NCBI GenBank assembly: GCA_009782405.1 | Contig: WRJC01000001.1 | Location: 62,001-126,000, forward strand | Source: Oscillospiraceae bacterium | Lineage (GTDB): Bacteria; Bacillota_A; Clostridia; Oscillospirales; WRJC01 | DNA length: 64,000 nucleotides | Direction: 5' to 3' | Part shown: piece after piece, positions 43,000 through 52,601 of the stretch | How positions within the stretch are numbered: the stretch's first letter is position 1 | Layout of the letters: every line of letters begins with the position of its first letter | Notes under the pieces: model-generated | Seen by the model: only the letters and a program-made list of their open reading frames with translations | The model's database searches: none | What the model was told of the DNA's origin: nothing | Position numbers and translations under genes: made by a program

Positions 43000-44340
43000 T
43001 TATTTTTTTTGCATCATGCGGTAAATCGCTTTTATCTTGTCTTTCAAAAGCTCGACTGTGCCCGCGCCCGTTTCGCCGGATTCCATGAATTCCATGACCT
43101 CCTCCACTTTTGAAGCCAAAGCCGCATCGGGGAGGCTTTCTTGGATCATGTTTTTTGAACTGGCCTTCAGGCTTGCGCCATAGCAACGCTTGACCATGTC
43201 ATTGAAAATGCCGTATATGAGCTTTGGGTCTTTTTCCGCCATGAGTTTCCTGTAAACGGATTTGAGTTCCGGATCCCGCTTTTTGTTTTTTGCCGCCAAT
43301 TTCGCCAAAGCGAACGCGGCGGCGAGAAGCAGCGCGGCGCCTATTGATATTTTATACGCTGTGCCTTTTTTTACCTGAAAGGCAAAATAATCGTTTTTTT
43401 TGTCGTCTTCGTATTTCACCTGGTTTATGACCAGTGCTTCGTTTGCGGGCAATCCGGCGGCGCCGCCGGGCATTTGGGGCATATCGCCCAAAACCGTTAT
43501 TAAAATCCCCGGAATTTCCGCCCTCTCATATTTTTCGCTTGCAGGGTTGAAATATGATACGGATATGGGCGGTATTTCCAAGCTGCCGTTTCTTTCCGGG
43601 ACCAATATCGATTCATAATCTTTTTTTGCGCGGTATCGACTGTCCTCCACGTATTCCTCCGCGTTTTTCAGTATCTCGTAAACAGAAAAACCCGCCATGT
43701 CTCCCACTATGCTGTTTTTCGCCGCATCGAGGTTGCATTCTCCGTACAAAGTCAGGTAAAGCGCGATGGAATCGCCGTAATCCAATTCGTCGCGGCTGTA
43801 ATTTCCGGCAATTTGCAGATTGCCCACAATGCCGGAAAAATCATCGGGCCTCCCGTCTTGGGGCAGAGGCTTCACGTTCAGATCTTTTTGCTCGGTCTGC
43901 AATTGCATCGGCGCAGTTGTGCGGAAAAAGCCCCTGCCCGAACCGGTCAGCACGTTGACATGGAAATTATATGAAGGTATTGTGTATGCGCCGGTTTTTA
44001 TGGGGTCGATTATAAGGCGCTTTGCCTCGTACATGACGTATTTTTCCCCGCCTATATCCACATATTCCCATTTCAGCTGGTTTTCGGGCATATCTTTTGC
44101 GACTGTGCCGTCTATTGCCACATTGTCCGCAAACCCGAAGCTGTCGATGCCGTAACGCGAATAAAGCTCATAGCTCAACACGATTTTTTCGCCCAAGTAC
44201 GCTTCCTCGTGGGATATGATTGTTTTAATGAACAGATCCGGCTCCGCATCCGCGCGAGCGGGGGCGCAGAGCATGGCGGACAGCATACATGCTAAAGTTA
44301 TGCATATTATGCCGCTTTTTGTTTTACCATCCATTTTCAT
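43000..44340 (-). CDS. batD: BatD-family protein
   Basis: 446 residues: a signal peptide (residues ~1-30), an all-beta outer region with YSRDELDYGDSIALYLTLYG and ESILVPERNGSLEIPPISVSYF (BatD/oxygen-tolerance domain), one membrane helix near residue 335, and a ~110-residue cytoplasmic helical tail. The last gene of the MoxR-Bat operon; its start overlaps batC by 17 bp. The role is scaffold-like and undetermined. Confidence 0.85.
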   Translation of the reverse strand: MKMDGKTKSGIICITLACMLSAMLCAPARADAEPDLFIKTIISHEEAYLGEKIVLSYELYSRYGIDSFGFADNVAIDGTVAKDMPENQLKWEYVDIGGEKYVMYEAKRLIIDPIKTGAYTIPSYNFHVNVLTGSGRGFFRTTAPMQLQTEQKDLNVKPLPQDGRPDDFSGIVGNLQIAGNYSRDELDYGDSIALYLTLYGECNLDAAKNSIVGDMAGFSVYEILKNAEEYVEDSRYRAKKDYESILVPERNGSLEIPPISVSYFNPASEKYERAEIPGILITVLGDMPQMPGGAAGLPANEALVINQVKYEDDKKNDYFAFQVKKGTAYKISIGAALLLAAAFALAKLAAKNKKRDPELKSVYRKLMAEKDPKLIYGIFNDMVKRCYGASLKASSKNMIQESLPDAALASKVEEVMEFMESGETGAGTVELLKDKIKAIYRMMQKK

Positions 44341-44899
44341 CCCCTCCGCCGACGATTTCCTGATTGTTTTTCAAACTTTCCTCTTCCTGGTTCTCGAGCA
44401 TCTGCAATATGCGCTCGATGGCTTCTTCGTCCAATTCCGATTCGTTTTGGCCGTCTTCGCCCTCTTCCCGGTTTTCTTCGGATTCTCCGCCTTCTTCGCC
44501 TTCCTGCGCCTGGTCTTCCTGCCCATCCCCGCTATCCTGCTCTTTTGTTTGGGCATCTTCGCCCTCGCTTGAATCGCCGTCGCCATCTTCCTGATTTTGT
44601 TCTTGCGATTCCTGCGCGGTCATTTCTATTTTTTCCAGCAGCAGCTCATAGTTATACTTCAGCGGCACGTCCTGCGGGAATTTGGTTATTCCTTCCTGGT
44701 AAATCCGGAGTGCCTGTGCGTAGTGCTGCATTTTTTGGTCTTCTTCTTCGGCCGCATCCCCCGCCCTGAAAAAGATATTTCCGTCGTGCAAATATTTTTC
44801 CGCATATTCATCGGCTTTTTCGTTTTTGCCCGCGCCAAGCACCATCAGCGCCAAAAGAAAAATCGCGGCCGCGCCCGAAATAATCGCTATTTTTTTCAT
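44324..44899 (-). CDS. BatC-like TPR protein with acidic tail
   Basis: 191 residues from the ATG at 44899 (GGGGG upstream). One N-terminal membrane anchor, then a single TPR-like region (AEKYLHDGNIFFRAGDA ... YAQALRIYQEGITKFPQDVPLKYN), and a long Glu/Gln/Asp-rich low-complexity tail of ~75 residues. Position between batB and batD and the TPR match BatC. The tail is unusually acidic. Probably an assembly adaptor at the membrane surface. Confidence 0.75.
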   Translation of the reverse strand: MKKIAIISGAAAIFLLALMVLGAGKNEKADEYAEKYLHDGNIFFRAGDAAEEEDQKMQHYAQALRIYQEGITKFPQDVPLKYNYELLLEKIEMTAQESQEQNQEDGDGDSSEGEDAQTKEQDSGDGQEDQAQEGEEGGESEENREEGEDGQNESELDEEAIERILQMLENQEEESLKNNQEIVGGGDENGW

Positions 44900-45879
44900 T
44901 TTGATCCCCCATATTTGTCCTGCAAAAACCAACCGGCCAAAAACATGAGCATTCCCCCGCCGAGAAAATATTGATACAGCGGCGCAAATCTTCTTGTTTT
45001 TTCCATTTCGGAGGTGTACCTTTTCAATTCGGAAAGTTCCGAAACCAAGGACGAAATTTCAATTCCCTGCAAGCCGGCCCGGTAATACGAGCCGCCGCCT
45101 TCTTTGGCCAATTTTATCAATGTGTCGGCGCACAGGCGCGAAGTCACGGGATTTCCGGCGCCGTCTTTCATGTAATCGACTATTGTTTCGCCGGAATTGT
45201 TGTATACCGGCACCAAGCCGCCCATTTCTGTGCCGATCCCTATGGCGTAAACTTTCAAATTCGGTTCCGCTATGTTTTGCAAAAGCTTTACGCTCGCATC
45301 GCCGGATTCCTCCCCGTCGCTCAAAATTATTATGACCATGTCGGCGCTCGAAGTCCTTTTGAAAGAATCGTTAGCCAGTTTTATCGCCGCCGCCAAATTT
45401 GTCCCCCCTCCGCTTATCATATCGGTGTCCATCACGGAAAGAAACATCTGCGCAAGCTGATAGTCGTCGGTCAGCGGCATTTGGACATAGGCATCTGAAG
45501 CAAAGGGGATAAAACCGATTCTGTCGCCATCCAAGCGATAAATCAAATTTTCGGCGATTTTTTTCGCCATTGCCAATCTGTTTGGCTTTATGTCGGAGAC
45601 GAGCATGCTTTTCGAGGTATCCATGAGCACGTAAATATCGAGCCCGGTTTTGCCTGCTTCGGAATATCCGGTGAATACCTGTGGGCCCGAAAGCGAAAAA
45701 GCCGCAAGCGCCAGCCCGAAAAAGACAAGCGCCGAGCGCATCGCCGCAAGCGGCATCTTGAAATCCAAATGCAACTGGGCCATTATCTTTTCTTTTTTGC
45801 GGAACGAAAGCGCATAAAAAACAGCGGCGGCGGCAGCCAGCGCGATGAATGCCGTATTGTATGGATATTTTAATTCCAT
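44896..45879 (-). CDS. batB: BatB: membrane VWA-domain protein
   Basis: 327 residues from the ATG at 45879 (GGGGG upstream). Two N-terminal helices, a VWA domain with a complete MIDAS (DTSKSMLVSD, SGGGTNL, LSDGEES) and a C-terminal helix. VWA/MIDAS domains bind protein partners through a metal ion. It lies 10 bp downstream of batA and overlaps batC. Probably forms a heteromer with BatA in the membrane, with the domain outside. Confidence 0.85.
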   Translation of the reverse strand: MELKYPYNTAFIALAAAAAVFYALSFRKKEKIMAQLHLDFKMPLAAMRSALVFFGLALAAFSLSGPQVFTGYSEAGKTGLDIYVLMDTSKSMLVSDIKPNRLAMAKKIAENLIYRLDGDRIGFIPFASDAYVQMPLTDDYQLAQMFLSVMDTDMISGGGTNLAAAIKLANDSFKRTSSADMVIIILSDGEESGDASVKLLQNIAEPNLKVYAIGIGTEMGGLVPVYNNSGETIVDYMKDGAGNPVTSRLCADTLIKLAKEGGGSYYRAGLQGIEISSLVSELSELKRYTSEMEKTRRFAPLYQYFLGGGMLMFLAGWFLQDKYGGSK

Positions 45880-45889
45880 TGAATTCCCC

Positions 45890-46867
45890 CTACGGTATTT
45901 GCACAAAGCGATATTTATCCAAAAAAATGCCGGCGGCGATCAAAATCAATGCGGCGGCGATCATGGGAAATGCCAGTTCGCCGTATTCCCCGAAATTGTC
46001 GTCATCGAATTCCGTTTTTTCGAGCCGGTCGATGATGGAAAATATCCGGGGCAAAGCTTCGGGGTCTTCGGCGCGGAAATATTGCCCGCCCGTCGTTTCG
46101 GCGATTTTTTCGAGCAGCGCTTCGTCAAATCCTCCGGGATATTGCGCATACCGGGTTTGCCCCCCGAATGTCTGCACGGGGATCATCAGGGTGTCGCTCC
46201 CGACCCCGATGGTGTAGATGCGTATGCCCAAGTCCCGCGCCAAGGCGCTGGCCGTCATCGGGTCGATTGCGCCCGCGTTGTTGTCCCCGTCCGTGATCAA
46301 AATCATGATTCGCGAGGATGCGTCGCTTTTTTTTAGCCGGTTTAGCCCCACGGACACCGCCATCCCGATGGCGGTGCCGTCTTCGCTGACCGATTTCAGC
46401 GTGACTCCCGCAAGCGATTCCCTGACTATGTTCTTGTCGAGGGTCAGGGGGACGCGGGTATAGGCGCTCCCCGCGAAAACAATCAGGGCAATCCTGTCGT
46501 CTGTCCTCCGGGATATGAAATCGTCGATTGTCCGGCGGGCCGCTTCGAGCCGATTCGGCTTGAAATCGATCGACTCCATGGAACCCGAAACATCGAGAAG
46601 CACCGCTATGTCGATTCCGCGGCGATCGAGCCAATCAAATCTGATTTCGGACTGCGGCCTCGCCAGCGCGAAAATGGCCGAAACGACGCCGCACAAAACC
46701 AAAATTTTCCCGATTTTGTGTTTTATGGTTTTTTTGCCCTTTGCCCCTTTCAGCAATTTAACGCTCGAAAATTTAAGCCCGCGCTTTTTTTTCGAGGCCA
46801 AAAACAAAAATACGGCGATTGGAGCCAAAAACAAAAACCACCAGTTTGCAAAACGCATCATGCCCAT
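45890..46867 (-). CDS. batA: BatA: membrane VWA-domain protein
   Basis: 325 residues. N-terminal helices (WWFLFLAPIAVFLFLAS and a second near 55), a VWA domain with full MIDAS (DVSGSMES, DGTAIG, ITDGDNN), and a C-terminal membrane helix, the standard BatA plan. GAGGG upstream of the ATG. It follows the DUF4381-like gene after a dispersed palindromic repeat that ends that gene, so the repeat sits inside the operon. Confidence 0.88.
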   Translation of the reverse strand: MGMMRFANWWFLFLAPIAVFLFLASKKKRGLKFSSVKLLKGAKGKKTIKHKIGKILVLCGVVSAIFALARPQSEIRFDWLDRRGIDIAVLLDVSGSMESIDFKPNRLEAARRTIDDFISRRTDDRIALIVFAGSAYTRVPLTLDKNIVRESLAGVTLKSVSEDGTAIGMAVSVGLNRLKKSDASSRIMILITDGDNNAGAIDPMTASALARDLGIRIYTIGVGSDTLMIPVQTFGGQTRYAQYPGGFDEALLEKIAETTGGQYFRAEDPEALPRIFSIIDRLEKTEFDDDNFGEYGELAFPMIAAALILIAAGIFLDKYRFVQIP

Positions 46868-46888
46868 TGTGCGCCCTCTCTATTTATC

Positions 46889-46934
46889 GCAAGCCTGCGA
46901 ATGAACTGTATATGAACGCATAGCGTTCATATAA
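46889..46934. repeat. Dispersed palindromic repeat, third location
   Basis: GCAAGCCTGCGAATGAACTG followed by a 10-bp perfect inverted pair ATATGAACGC (46910-46919) / GCGTTCATAT (46923-46932). The stop codon of the DUF4381-like gene lies inside the right arm. Same family as the copies at 22132 and 38936. Confidence 0.75.
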
Positions 46935-47691
46935 TTTTTTTGACCAAATACAAAAGCCTCGTATAGTGTTCTTTCTTTTTTTCGCCCTGAACTTGAACCC
47001 CGGTGAATTTCAGCCTGTCGCATTCTGCGAGCCAATGCCAAATCTCCGTGATTGTATCGCCCGCAAGCCCCGAATTTTTTAGCTCGCCCGCAATTTCGGG
47101 CGTCGTTTTCCCGATGATATGAAAACCATACAGGGCTTCAAGGTAATTTTTGAAATAATGGGTCAAATCCACGAAGTAGTTTTCATCCTCCTCGGAAAGC
47201 GAAGCGGAGCGATGCAAAAACAATTCCAGCGGGTTCTGTTCTTTCGGCTTTTTCACGAAAATTTTTTTTAGCAGCACATACCCGCCGGACAAAACGAAAA
47301 TCCCCGCGAAAGCGCAAACGGCTATGCGCAGATAAAACGCAAAATCAGGTTCGGGGGGACGCAGTTCCGCTTCGAAAATATCGTCCCTGTCTATATCGTC
47401 CAAAGTCGAGCGCGCATCTATCAAGATTTCCCGGCCGCCGAGATAAATCTTGTGCTCCCCGACTTTTAAAATGCGCGCGGAGACCAAATATCCGCCGGAT
47501 TGTTTTGCAATCCCCAAAATTTCAAAATCCCGGAACTTCTCCGCTATTTCATCGGCGGATAAATCCTGCGAATCTATTTGCAGCGTTATGACGTCGCCTA
47601 TGTAAATGTTTCTTTCCTGCGACGCATAAGAGAATGTTTGCATGCTCGCCGACAAAAACAAAAACAAAATTATGTATTTTTTTGCCTTCAT
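46927..47691 (-). CDS. DUF4381/BatE-position membrane protein
   Basis: 254 residues: signal peptide, a ~90-residue beta domain, a membrane helix near residue 115 (AVCAFAGIFVLSGGYVLL) and a cytoplasmic helical region with YFVDLTHYFKNYLEALYGF. The overall plan (outer beta domain, helix, then helical cytoplasmic region) fits the DUF4381 proteins that lie between DUF58 and BatA genes in many operons. Coupled by ATGA to the DUF58 gene. Its stop codon lies in the palindromic repeat. Function unknown. Confidence 0.7.
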   Translation of the reverse strand: MKAKKYIILFLFLSASMQTFSYASQERNIYIGDVITLQIDSQDLSADEIAEKFRDFEILGIAKQSGGYLVSARILKVGEHKIYLGGREILIDARSTLDDIDRDDIFEAELRPPEPDFAFYLRIAVCAFAGIFVLSGGYVLLKKIFVKKPKEQNPLELFLHRSASLSEEDENYFVDLTHYFKNYLEALYGFHIIGKTTPEIAGELKNSGLAGDTITEIWHWLAECDRLKFTGVQVQGEKKKEHYTRLLYLVKKII

Positions 47692-48509
47692 CTGACCCCC
47701 CGCCTTTTGAAGAACTGCCTTAACGGTTTCGCGTAATCTTCGTCCGTGTAAATGGTGATGAGGTTTTTTTTGAGCCCAGCTTCCGGCAATTCCATTTCAT
47801 ATCCGCGTTTCGTGTTGTCCATGACCCAATTTTCCCCGGTTTCCAGATCCTCGAAGGTGAAGATGGCGCCTTCCGGGATACGCTCCTCCGCCCTGTCTGC
47901 CACGCGGATCTGAATCACATCGTGGCGCCCGGCCGTTATTTTCAATTTATTTGCATACCCCTCATCCATGAAATCCGAAATCAAAAACGCGACGCTGCGC
48001 TTTTTTTCGATCCGGTTGAAATAATCGAGCGCCCCGGCGAGGTTTGTTCCGGTTTGCGCGGGTTCGAAATTCAGGATGCTGTCGATGATGGACAAAACGT
48101 GCTTTTTCCCGTTTTTGGAAGCAATCAGCTTCTCCACGATCCCGGTGAAAAAAATCGCGCCCACGCGGTCGTTGCTTTGAGCGGCCGAAAGCGCCAGGGC
48201 CGCGCTGATTTCGGCGATGAATTCTTTCTTTTTTCCGAAGCTGTTGGATTTGGACATATCTATCAAAAGAAATATGTTCATCTCGCGCTCTTCACAAAAC
48301 TGTTTAACAAAAGCCTTGTTTTGGCGCGCGGTGACGTTCCAGTCGATGTTTCGGACGTCGTCGCCCGGCATATACTGGCGTATGTTCTCAAACTCCATTC
48401 CTTTTCCCCGGAATGCGGAACGGTAATCCCCGGTGAAAATTTCCTCGGCTATCTTGCCGGATTTTATCTCTATCCTTTTTATCTTCCTGAGCAATTCGCT
48501 TGAATCCAT
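47688..48509 (-). CDS. DUF58-domain protein of the MoxR-Bat operon
   Basis: 273 residues from the ATG at 48509, with GGGAGG upstream. DUF58 core: GDYRSAFRGKGMEFENIRQY with the block MPGDDVRNIDWNVTAR, then a VWA-like fold with LIDMSKSNSFG. It acts in the cytoplasm as client or partner of the MoxR ATPase. It lies 49 bp after moxR and overlaps the next gene by 4 bp. Confidence 0.88.
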   Translation of the reverse strand: MDSSELLRKIKRIEIKSGKIAEEIFTGDYRSAFRGKGMEFENIRQYMPGDDVRNIDWNVTARQNKAFVKQFCEEREMNIFLLIDMSKSNSFGKKKEFIAEISAALALSAAQSNDRVGAIFFTGIVEKLIASKNGKKHVLSIIDSILNFEPAQTGTNLAGALDYFNRIEKKRSVAFLISDFMDEGYANKLKITAGRHDVIQIRVADRAEERIPEGAIFTFEDLETGENWVMDNTKRGYEMELPEAGLKKNLITIYTDEDYAKPLRQFFKRRGVR

Positions 48510-48558
48510 AAAAAAGTTGCCGCCTCCCCGCCGCCGCTTCGCGGCTTTTCCCCCAAAT

Positions 48559-49512
48559 TCAAGGTATGTTGACTTCTTCGAGGATGTTTTCAATCAGTTT
48601 TTCGGCGCTGATGTTTTCCGCTTCGGCCTCATATGAAAGCAGCACGCGGTGCCGGAGCACATCGTATGCCAAATCTTTTATGTCGTCGGGCGTCACGTAG
48701 TCGCGGCCCGCGATGAACGCCCTGCATTTGGCGGCTTTGACGAGGCAGATGGAAGCTCTGGGGGAAGCGCCGCAGGCTATGTACGGCGAAGGCTCCCTCG
48801 TCTTGAAGACGATGTCTATGACATAGCTTTCTATCTTCTCGTCGAGATATGTGCCCTCTGCGCATCTGCGCATGGCAAAAATGTCCTCCTTGGAAACAAT
48901 CCGCCCCAAATCGGACAAAACGGAGGTTTCCTTGGCGTAGCGCCTGATTATCTCCCGCTCCTCCGTTTTTTTGGGATAAGGTATTTTCAATTTCAGCATG
49001 AACCTGTCCTGCTGCGCTTCGGGGAGCGGATATGTGCCCTGCTGCTCCAGCGGGTTTTGGGTCGCAATGACGAAAAAAGGCTTGTCGAGCGCGTATGTGG
49101 CTTCGCCGATGGTCACCTGCATTTCCTGCATGGCTTCGAGCAGCGCCGATTGCACCTTGGCCGGCGACCTGTTGATCTCGTCGGCGAGGATGAAATTGGA
49201 AAAAATCGGCCCTTTTTTTATAACGAACTCGCCCGTTTTCTGGTGGTAGATTTCAGTTCCCAAAATATCGGCGGGAAGCAGATCCGGAGTGAACTGTATC
49301 CTTTTGAAATCCACGCCCACGGCCTTTGCCACCGCGCCCGCCGCCAATGATTTCGCCAGCCCCGGAACCCCTTCGAGCAGTATGTGCCCCCCGGCGATCA
49401 GCCCGGTCAAAATCCTGTCGATCATATATTCCTGGCCGATGACCGCTTTTGTCACTTCCTTTTTGAGCGCGGATGCAAGTTCCCGCTCCCTTTTGTGCTG
49501 TATCTGCCCCAT
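48559..49512 (-). CDS. MoxR-family AAA+ ATPase
   Basis: 317 residues from the ATG at 49512; GGGAGG stands 11 bp upstream, whereas the in-frame TTG at 49521 is too close to it. Walker A GVPGLAKS, Walker B FILADEINRSPAKVQSALLE, sensor 1 FFVIATQNPLEQQGTYPLPEA and arginine-finger region QDRFMLK are present, diagnostic of MoxR. A chaperone-like motor for VWA proteins, heading the seven-gene Bat operon that ends at 43000. Confidence 0.93.
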   Translation of the reverse strand: MGQIQHKRERELASALKKEVTKAVIGQEYMIDRILTGLIAGGHILLEGVPGLAKSLAAGAVAKAVGVDFKRIQFTPDLLPADILGTEIYHQKTGEFVIKKGPIFSNFILADEINRSPAKVQSALLEAMQEMQVTIGEATYALDKPFFVIATQNPLEQQGTYPLPEAQQDRFMLKLKIPYPKKTEEREIIRRYAKETSVLSDLGRIVSKEDIFAMRRCAEGTYLDEKIESYVIDIVFKTREPSPYIACGASPRASICLVKAAKCRAFIAGRDYVTPDDIKDLAYDVLRHRVLLSYEAEAENISAEKLIENILEEVNIP

Positions 49513-49624
49513 CGCATTCAAATCCTCCCGGCGCGTAATATGCCATGAATATCATTCTACATCGAAAATAAATAATAATTTTAAATAAATAAAGGCAAAA
49601 TTGTGTGAATGGCAAAAAAATATA

Positions 49625-49653
49625 TTGATTTTTTGGCTTGACTCATGTATAAT
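49625..49653 (+). promoter_or_regulatory. Promoter of the alpha-mannosidase operon
   Basis: -35 TTGATT (49625-49630) and -10 TATAAT (49648-49653), 17-bp spacer, about 30 bp before the ATG. Confidence 0.65.
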
Positions 49654-49689
49654 GGTATAAAACAATCCGGGAGGGAAAGGTGCGTATTT

Positions 49690-52578
49690 ATGCAAAATTT
49701 ATGGACAAAGTTCAAAAAATTGAAAACCGGCATAGGCGGCAACAGGGAAAAGAGGGGCTTCGAGTATTCGTTCGGGGCTCCGCCGGAGCAGCAATGGAAT
49801 ATAACCCCGCCGAATCGGTGGAACAGCAGGATTCTGTCGCAGCTCGAATTTGCCCTTCGGCTCACAGCCGAAAAAGAAGGGCGCCAAAAAGATGAATTTG
49901 AAGAAGCGGTTTCAAAAGCGCTCGATTTTTTGCTCGCGCATATGGAAAAAGACGGCGTTTTGGCCAATTCGGTTTGCGGGGAAGCCGAAAAGCTGCTGCT
50001 TCCGCTCCAAGAGGCGGCCAAAGAGTACGGCTTGATACTCGCGGCGCACGCGCATATAGACATGAACTGGATGTGGGGCTGGCAGGAAACGGTGGCGGCC
50101 ACCCTCGACACATTCAGGACAATGCTGGATCTCATGGATGAATACCCCGATTTCACCTTTTCGCAGTCGCAGGCCTCGGTGTACAAGATAACGGAAGATT
50201 TCGACCCGGAACTGATGGGGCGAATCAAAGAAAGGATAAAAGAGGGGCGCTGGGAAATCACCGCTTCCGCCTGGGTCGAAACGGACAAGAACATGCCCGA
50301 TGCGGAGTCTCTGCTGCGGCATATAAAATACGCCCGCGACTATCTGGGCGAACACTGGGGGATCGACCCGGATTCGCTCGAAGTCGATTTTTCGCCGGAC
50401 ACTTTCGGACACAGCGCGAACGTGCCCGAAATCAATTCGTTTGGAAATGTGAAATATTATTACCAGTGCCGGGGGCTCGACGGCGACGAGATTTTGTTTC
50501 GATGGAAGGCCCCGTCGGGCAAAGAGGTGCTCGTGTGCAGGGAGAACAACTGGTACAACAGGGGCATCGCTGACGATATGGCGACCGGGCTTCCCGAATT
50601 GTCGAAACGCTGCGGCGGCCTGAAAACGGGGCTTGTGGTGTACGGCGTAGGGGATCACGGCGGAGGCGCGACGAGGCGGGACATAGAAACAGCCGCCGAA
50701 ATGATGGATTACCCGATCTACCCGAAAATAAAATTCGGCACTTTCCGCGAATTTTTCAAGCTCACCGAATCGGTCAGGGAAAAGCTCAGCGTTTTGGATT
50801 TCGAGCTCAACTATCTCGCCCCCGGCTGCTACACCACGCAAAGCAGAATAAAGCTCGGCAACAGAAAGAGCGAAAAAGCGCTGATTGAAGCGGATCTTTA
50901 CAGTTCGCTTTCAAGCGCATACCTGAAATCCCCCTATTACCGCCGCCAATTCGAAAAGGCGTGGCAAAACGTGCTGTTCACGCATTTCCACGACATACTG
51001 ACGGGCTCGTGCGTCCAGGAGACGAGGGAGCACGCCATGGGGCTGTACAGCGAATCGATGGCGGTGGCAAACACCCGGCATTCCAACGCGCTGCGCCTTA
51101 TCGCCGAAAACATCGACACCTCGCGCATCGCGACGGATGCGGGCATGAAAAACTCCCAATCCGAAGGAGCCGGCGTGGGCTACGGGCTCTCGAACTATGC
51201 GGGAATCCCGACTGCCGAAAGGGGGAGCGGGCTTGTGAGGATTTACCACGTTTTCAACCCGCTGCCGTTTGAACGCGCCAAAAACGTCGAAATAACGGTT
51301 TGGGATTGGACCGGGGACATGAGATACATAGACCTGGCATACGCCGAAAGCGGAAAAAAAGTGGAATTCGCCAAAATGGACAATCGCATGCAGGATTATT
51401 GGAGCCACAAATATTTCAGGATTTTGGCGAATGTCACAGTCCCGGCTTTGGGATATGCCACAATCGTGCTGAAAGAAGAGCAAAAAGACGAATACATCCA
51501 TTATTTCCACGACAACGCGAGGACTACCCGGCCATATGGCGCATACATCCTCGAAAATGAATACATCAAAGCCGAGTTCGACACAAAAAGCGGATATTTG
51601 AGCTCGCTGATCGACAAGGAAACCGGCGAAGACGCGCTTTTGTGCGGCAAATTTGCCGGTTTGGAATTTGTCCAAACGGAAAACGCCACTTCCGATGCCT
51701 GGAATATCGGCCATTACATGAAAATAGAGCCAATCGACAAAGTGGCGAAAATACACCCTGTCGGTTTCGGCGCGCTGAAAAACGGCTTTTTCATCGAAAG
51801 AAAAATCCGGAATTCCACGATAAAAGAAACGGTTTCGCTCGAAAAAGGCTCAAAGGCGCTCGAATATTGCCTGGATATAGACTGGAACGAAAGCGCCGGG
51901 GCGGATTTCGCGCCGGTTTTGCACTACAATTTCCCATTGGGCCAAAAAGTCTCGGAATTTTTGTACGATGTGCCGGCCGGGGCGCAAAAGCGGGGAGCCA
52001 TGAATTTGGACGTGCCGGGGCTGCGTTACGGGGCGGCGATAAATCCCGATGGAAAAAAGTCGCTGGTCATAGCTTCTGATTGCAAATACGGCTATAGGGC
52101 ATACGAAGGCAATTTTTCCGCCACTTTGATCAATACCTCCAAATATCCCGACCCGTACCCGGAAACGGGCATCCATCGGATAAATCTCTTCGTGGGCTTT
52201 GAGCGGCCCTGCCCAAAGGCGCTTTCGGATTATGCTTCGAATCTGCTGAACTCTTTGTGTTATGCCACTTCGAAAAACCACAAGGGAATCCTCCCGCTGC
52301 AAAAATCGCTGATGGGCTTTGAAGGGGACAGCGCCGTTTTGAGTTCTGTCTCAATGACAGCGGACGACTGCATGCTCGTGAGGTTTTTCGAAACCTGCGG
52401 AAAGGCTTGCGGGGTCTCCATCACCCTCGGAGTTTCGGCAAAAGAGGCGCATATGACGGACTTGATGGAGCGCGAATGCGCAAAGTGCGAAATTACGGAA
52501 GAAAACGGCATAACCAAAATCGCGGCGAAACTCATGCCGAACAGCATAGGAGCGGTAAAAATAAAATTCGCAAAATAA
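49690..52578 (+). CDS. Glycoside hydrolase family 38 alpha-mannosidase
   Basis: 962 residues from the ATG at 49690 (AAAGG upstream). Zinc ligands His122 and Asp124 in HAHIDMNWMWGW, the nucleophile Asp237 in DFSPDTFGHSAN, and a further zinc region FTHFHDILTGS mark the GH38 catalytic domain. The C-terminal half is the usual beta-sandwich. No signal peptide, so it is a cytoplasmic enzyme probably acting on imported manno-oligosaccharides. First of four genes with a URO-D protein, a lipoprotein and a sulfatase. Confidence 0.92.
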   Translation: MQNLWTKFKKLKTGIGGNREKRGFEYSFGAPPEQQWNITPPNRWNSRILSQLEFALRLTAEKEGRQKDEFEEAVSKALDFLLAHMEKDGVLANSVCGEAEKLLLPLQEAAKEYGLILAAHAHIDMNWMWGWQETVAATLDTFRTMLDLMDEYPDFTFSQSQASVYKITEDFDPELMGRIKERIKEGRWEITASAWVETDKNMPDAESLLRHIKYARDYLGEHWGIDPDSLEVDFSPDTFGHSANVPEINSFGNVKYYYQCRGLDGDEILFRWKAPSGKEVLVCRENNWYNRGIADDMATGLPELSKRCGGLKTGLVVYGVGDHGGGATRRDIETAAEMMDYPIYPKIKFGTFREFFKLTESVREKLSVLDFELNYLAPGCYTTQSRIKLGNRKSEKALIEADLYSSLSSAYLKSPYYRRQFEKAWQNVLFTHFHDILTGSCVQETREHAMGLYSESMAVANTRHSNALRLIAENIDTSRIATDAGMKNSQSEGAGVGYGLSNYAGIPTAERGSGLVRIYHVFNPLPFERAKNVEITVWDWTGDMRYIDLAYAESGKKVEFAKMDNRMQDYWSHKYFRILANVTVPALGYATIVLKEEQKDEYIHYFHDNARTTRPYGAYILENEYIKAEFDTKSGYLSSLIDKETGEDALLCGKFAGLEFVQTENATSDAWNIGHYMKIEPIDKVAKIHPVGFGALKNGFFIERKIRNSTIKETVSLEKGSKALEYCLDIDWNESAGADFAPVLHYNFPLGQKVSEFLYDVPAGAQKRGAMNLDVPGLRYGAAINPDGKKSLVIASDCKYGYRAYEGNFSATLINTSKYPDPYPETGIHRINLFVGFERPCPKALSDYASNLLNSLCYATSKNHKGILPLQKSLMGFEGDSAVLSSVSMTADDCMLVRFFETCGKACGVSITLGVSAKEAHMTDLMERECAKCEITEENGITKIAAKLMPNSIGAVKIKFAK

Positions 52579-52601
52579 TGAAACAAAAAGGGGCAAAAAA
52601 T

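Noticed and set aside
49640..49660. TTGACT at 49640 as the -35 of the mannosidase promoter
   Set aside because: It lies only 4 bp from TATAAT; the TTGATT at 49625 has the correct 17-bp spacing.
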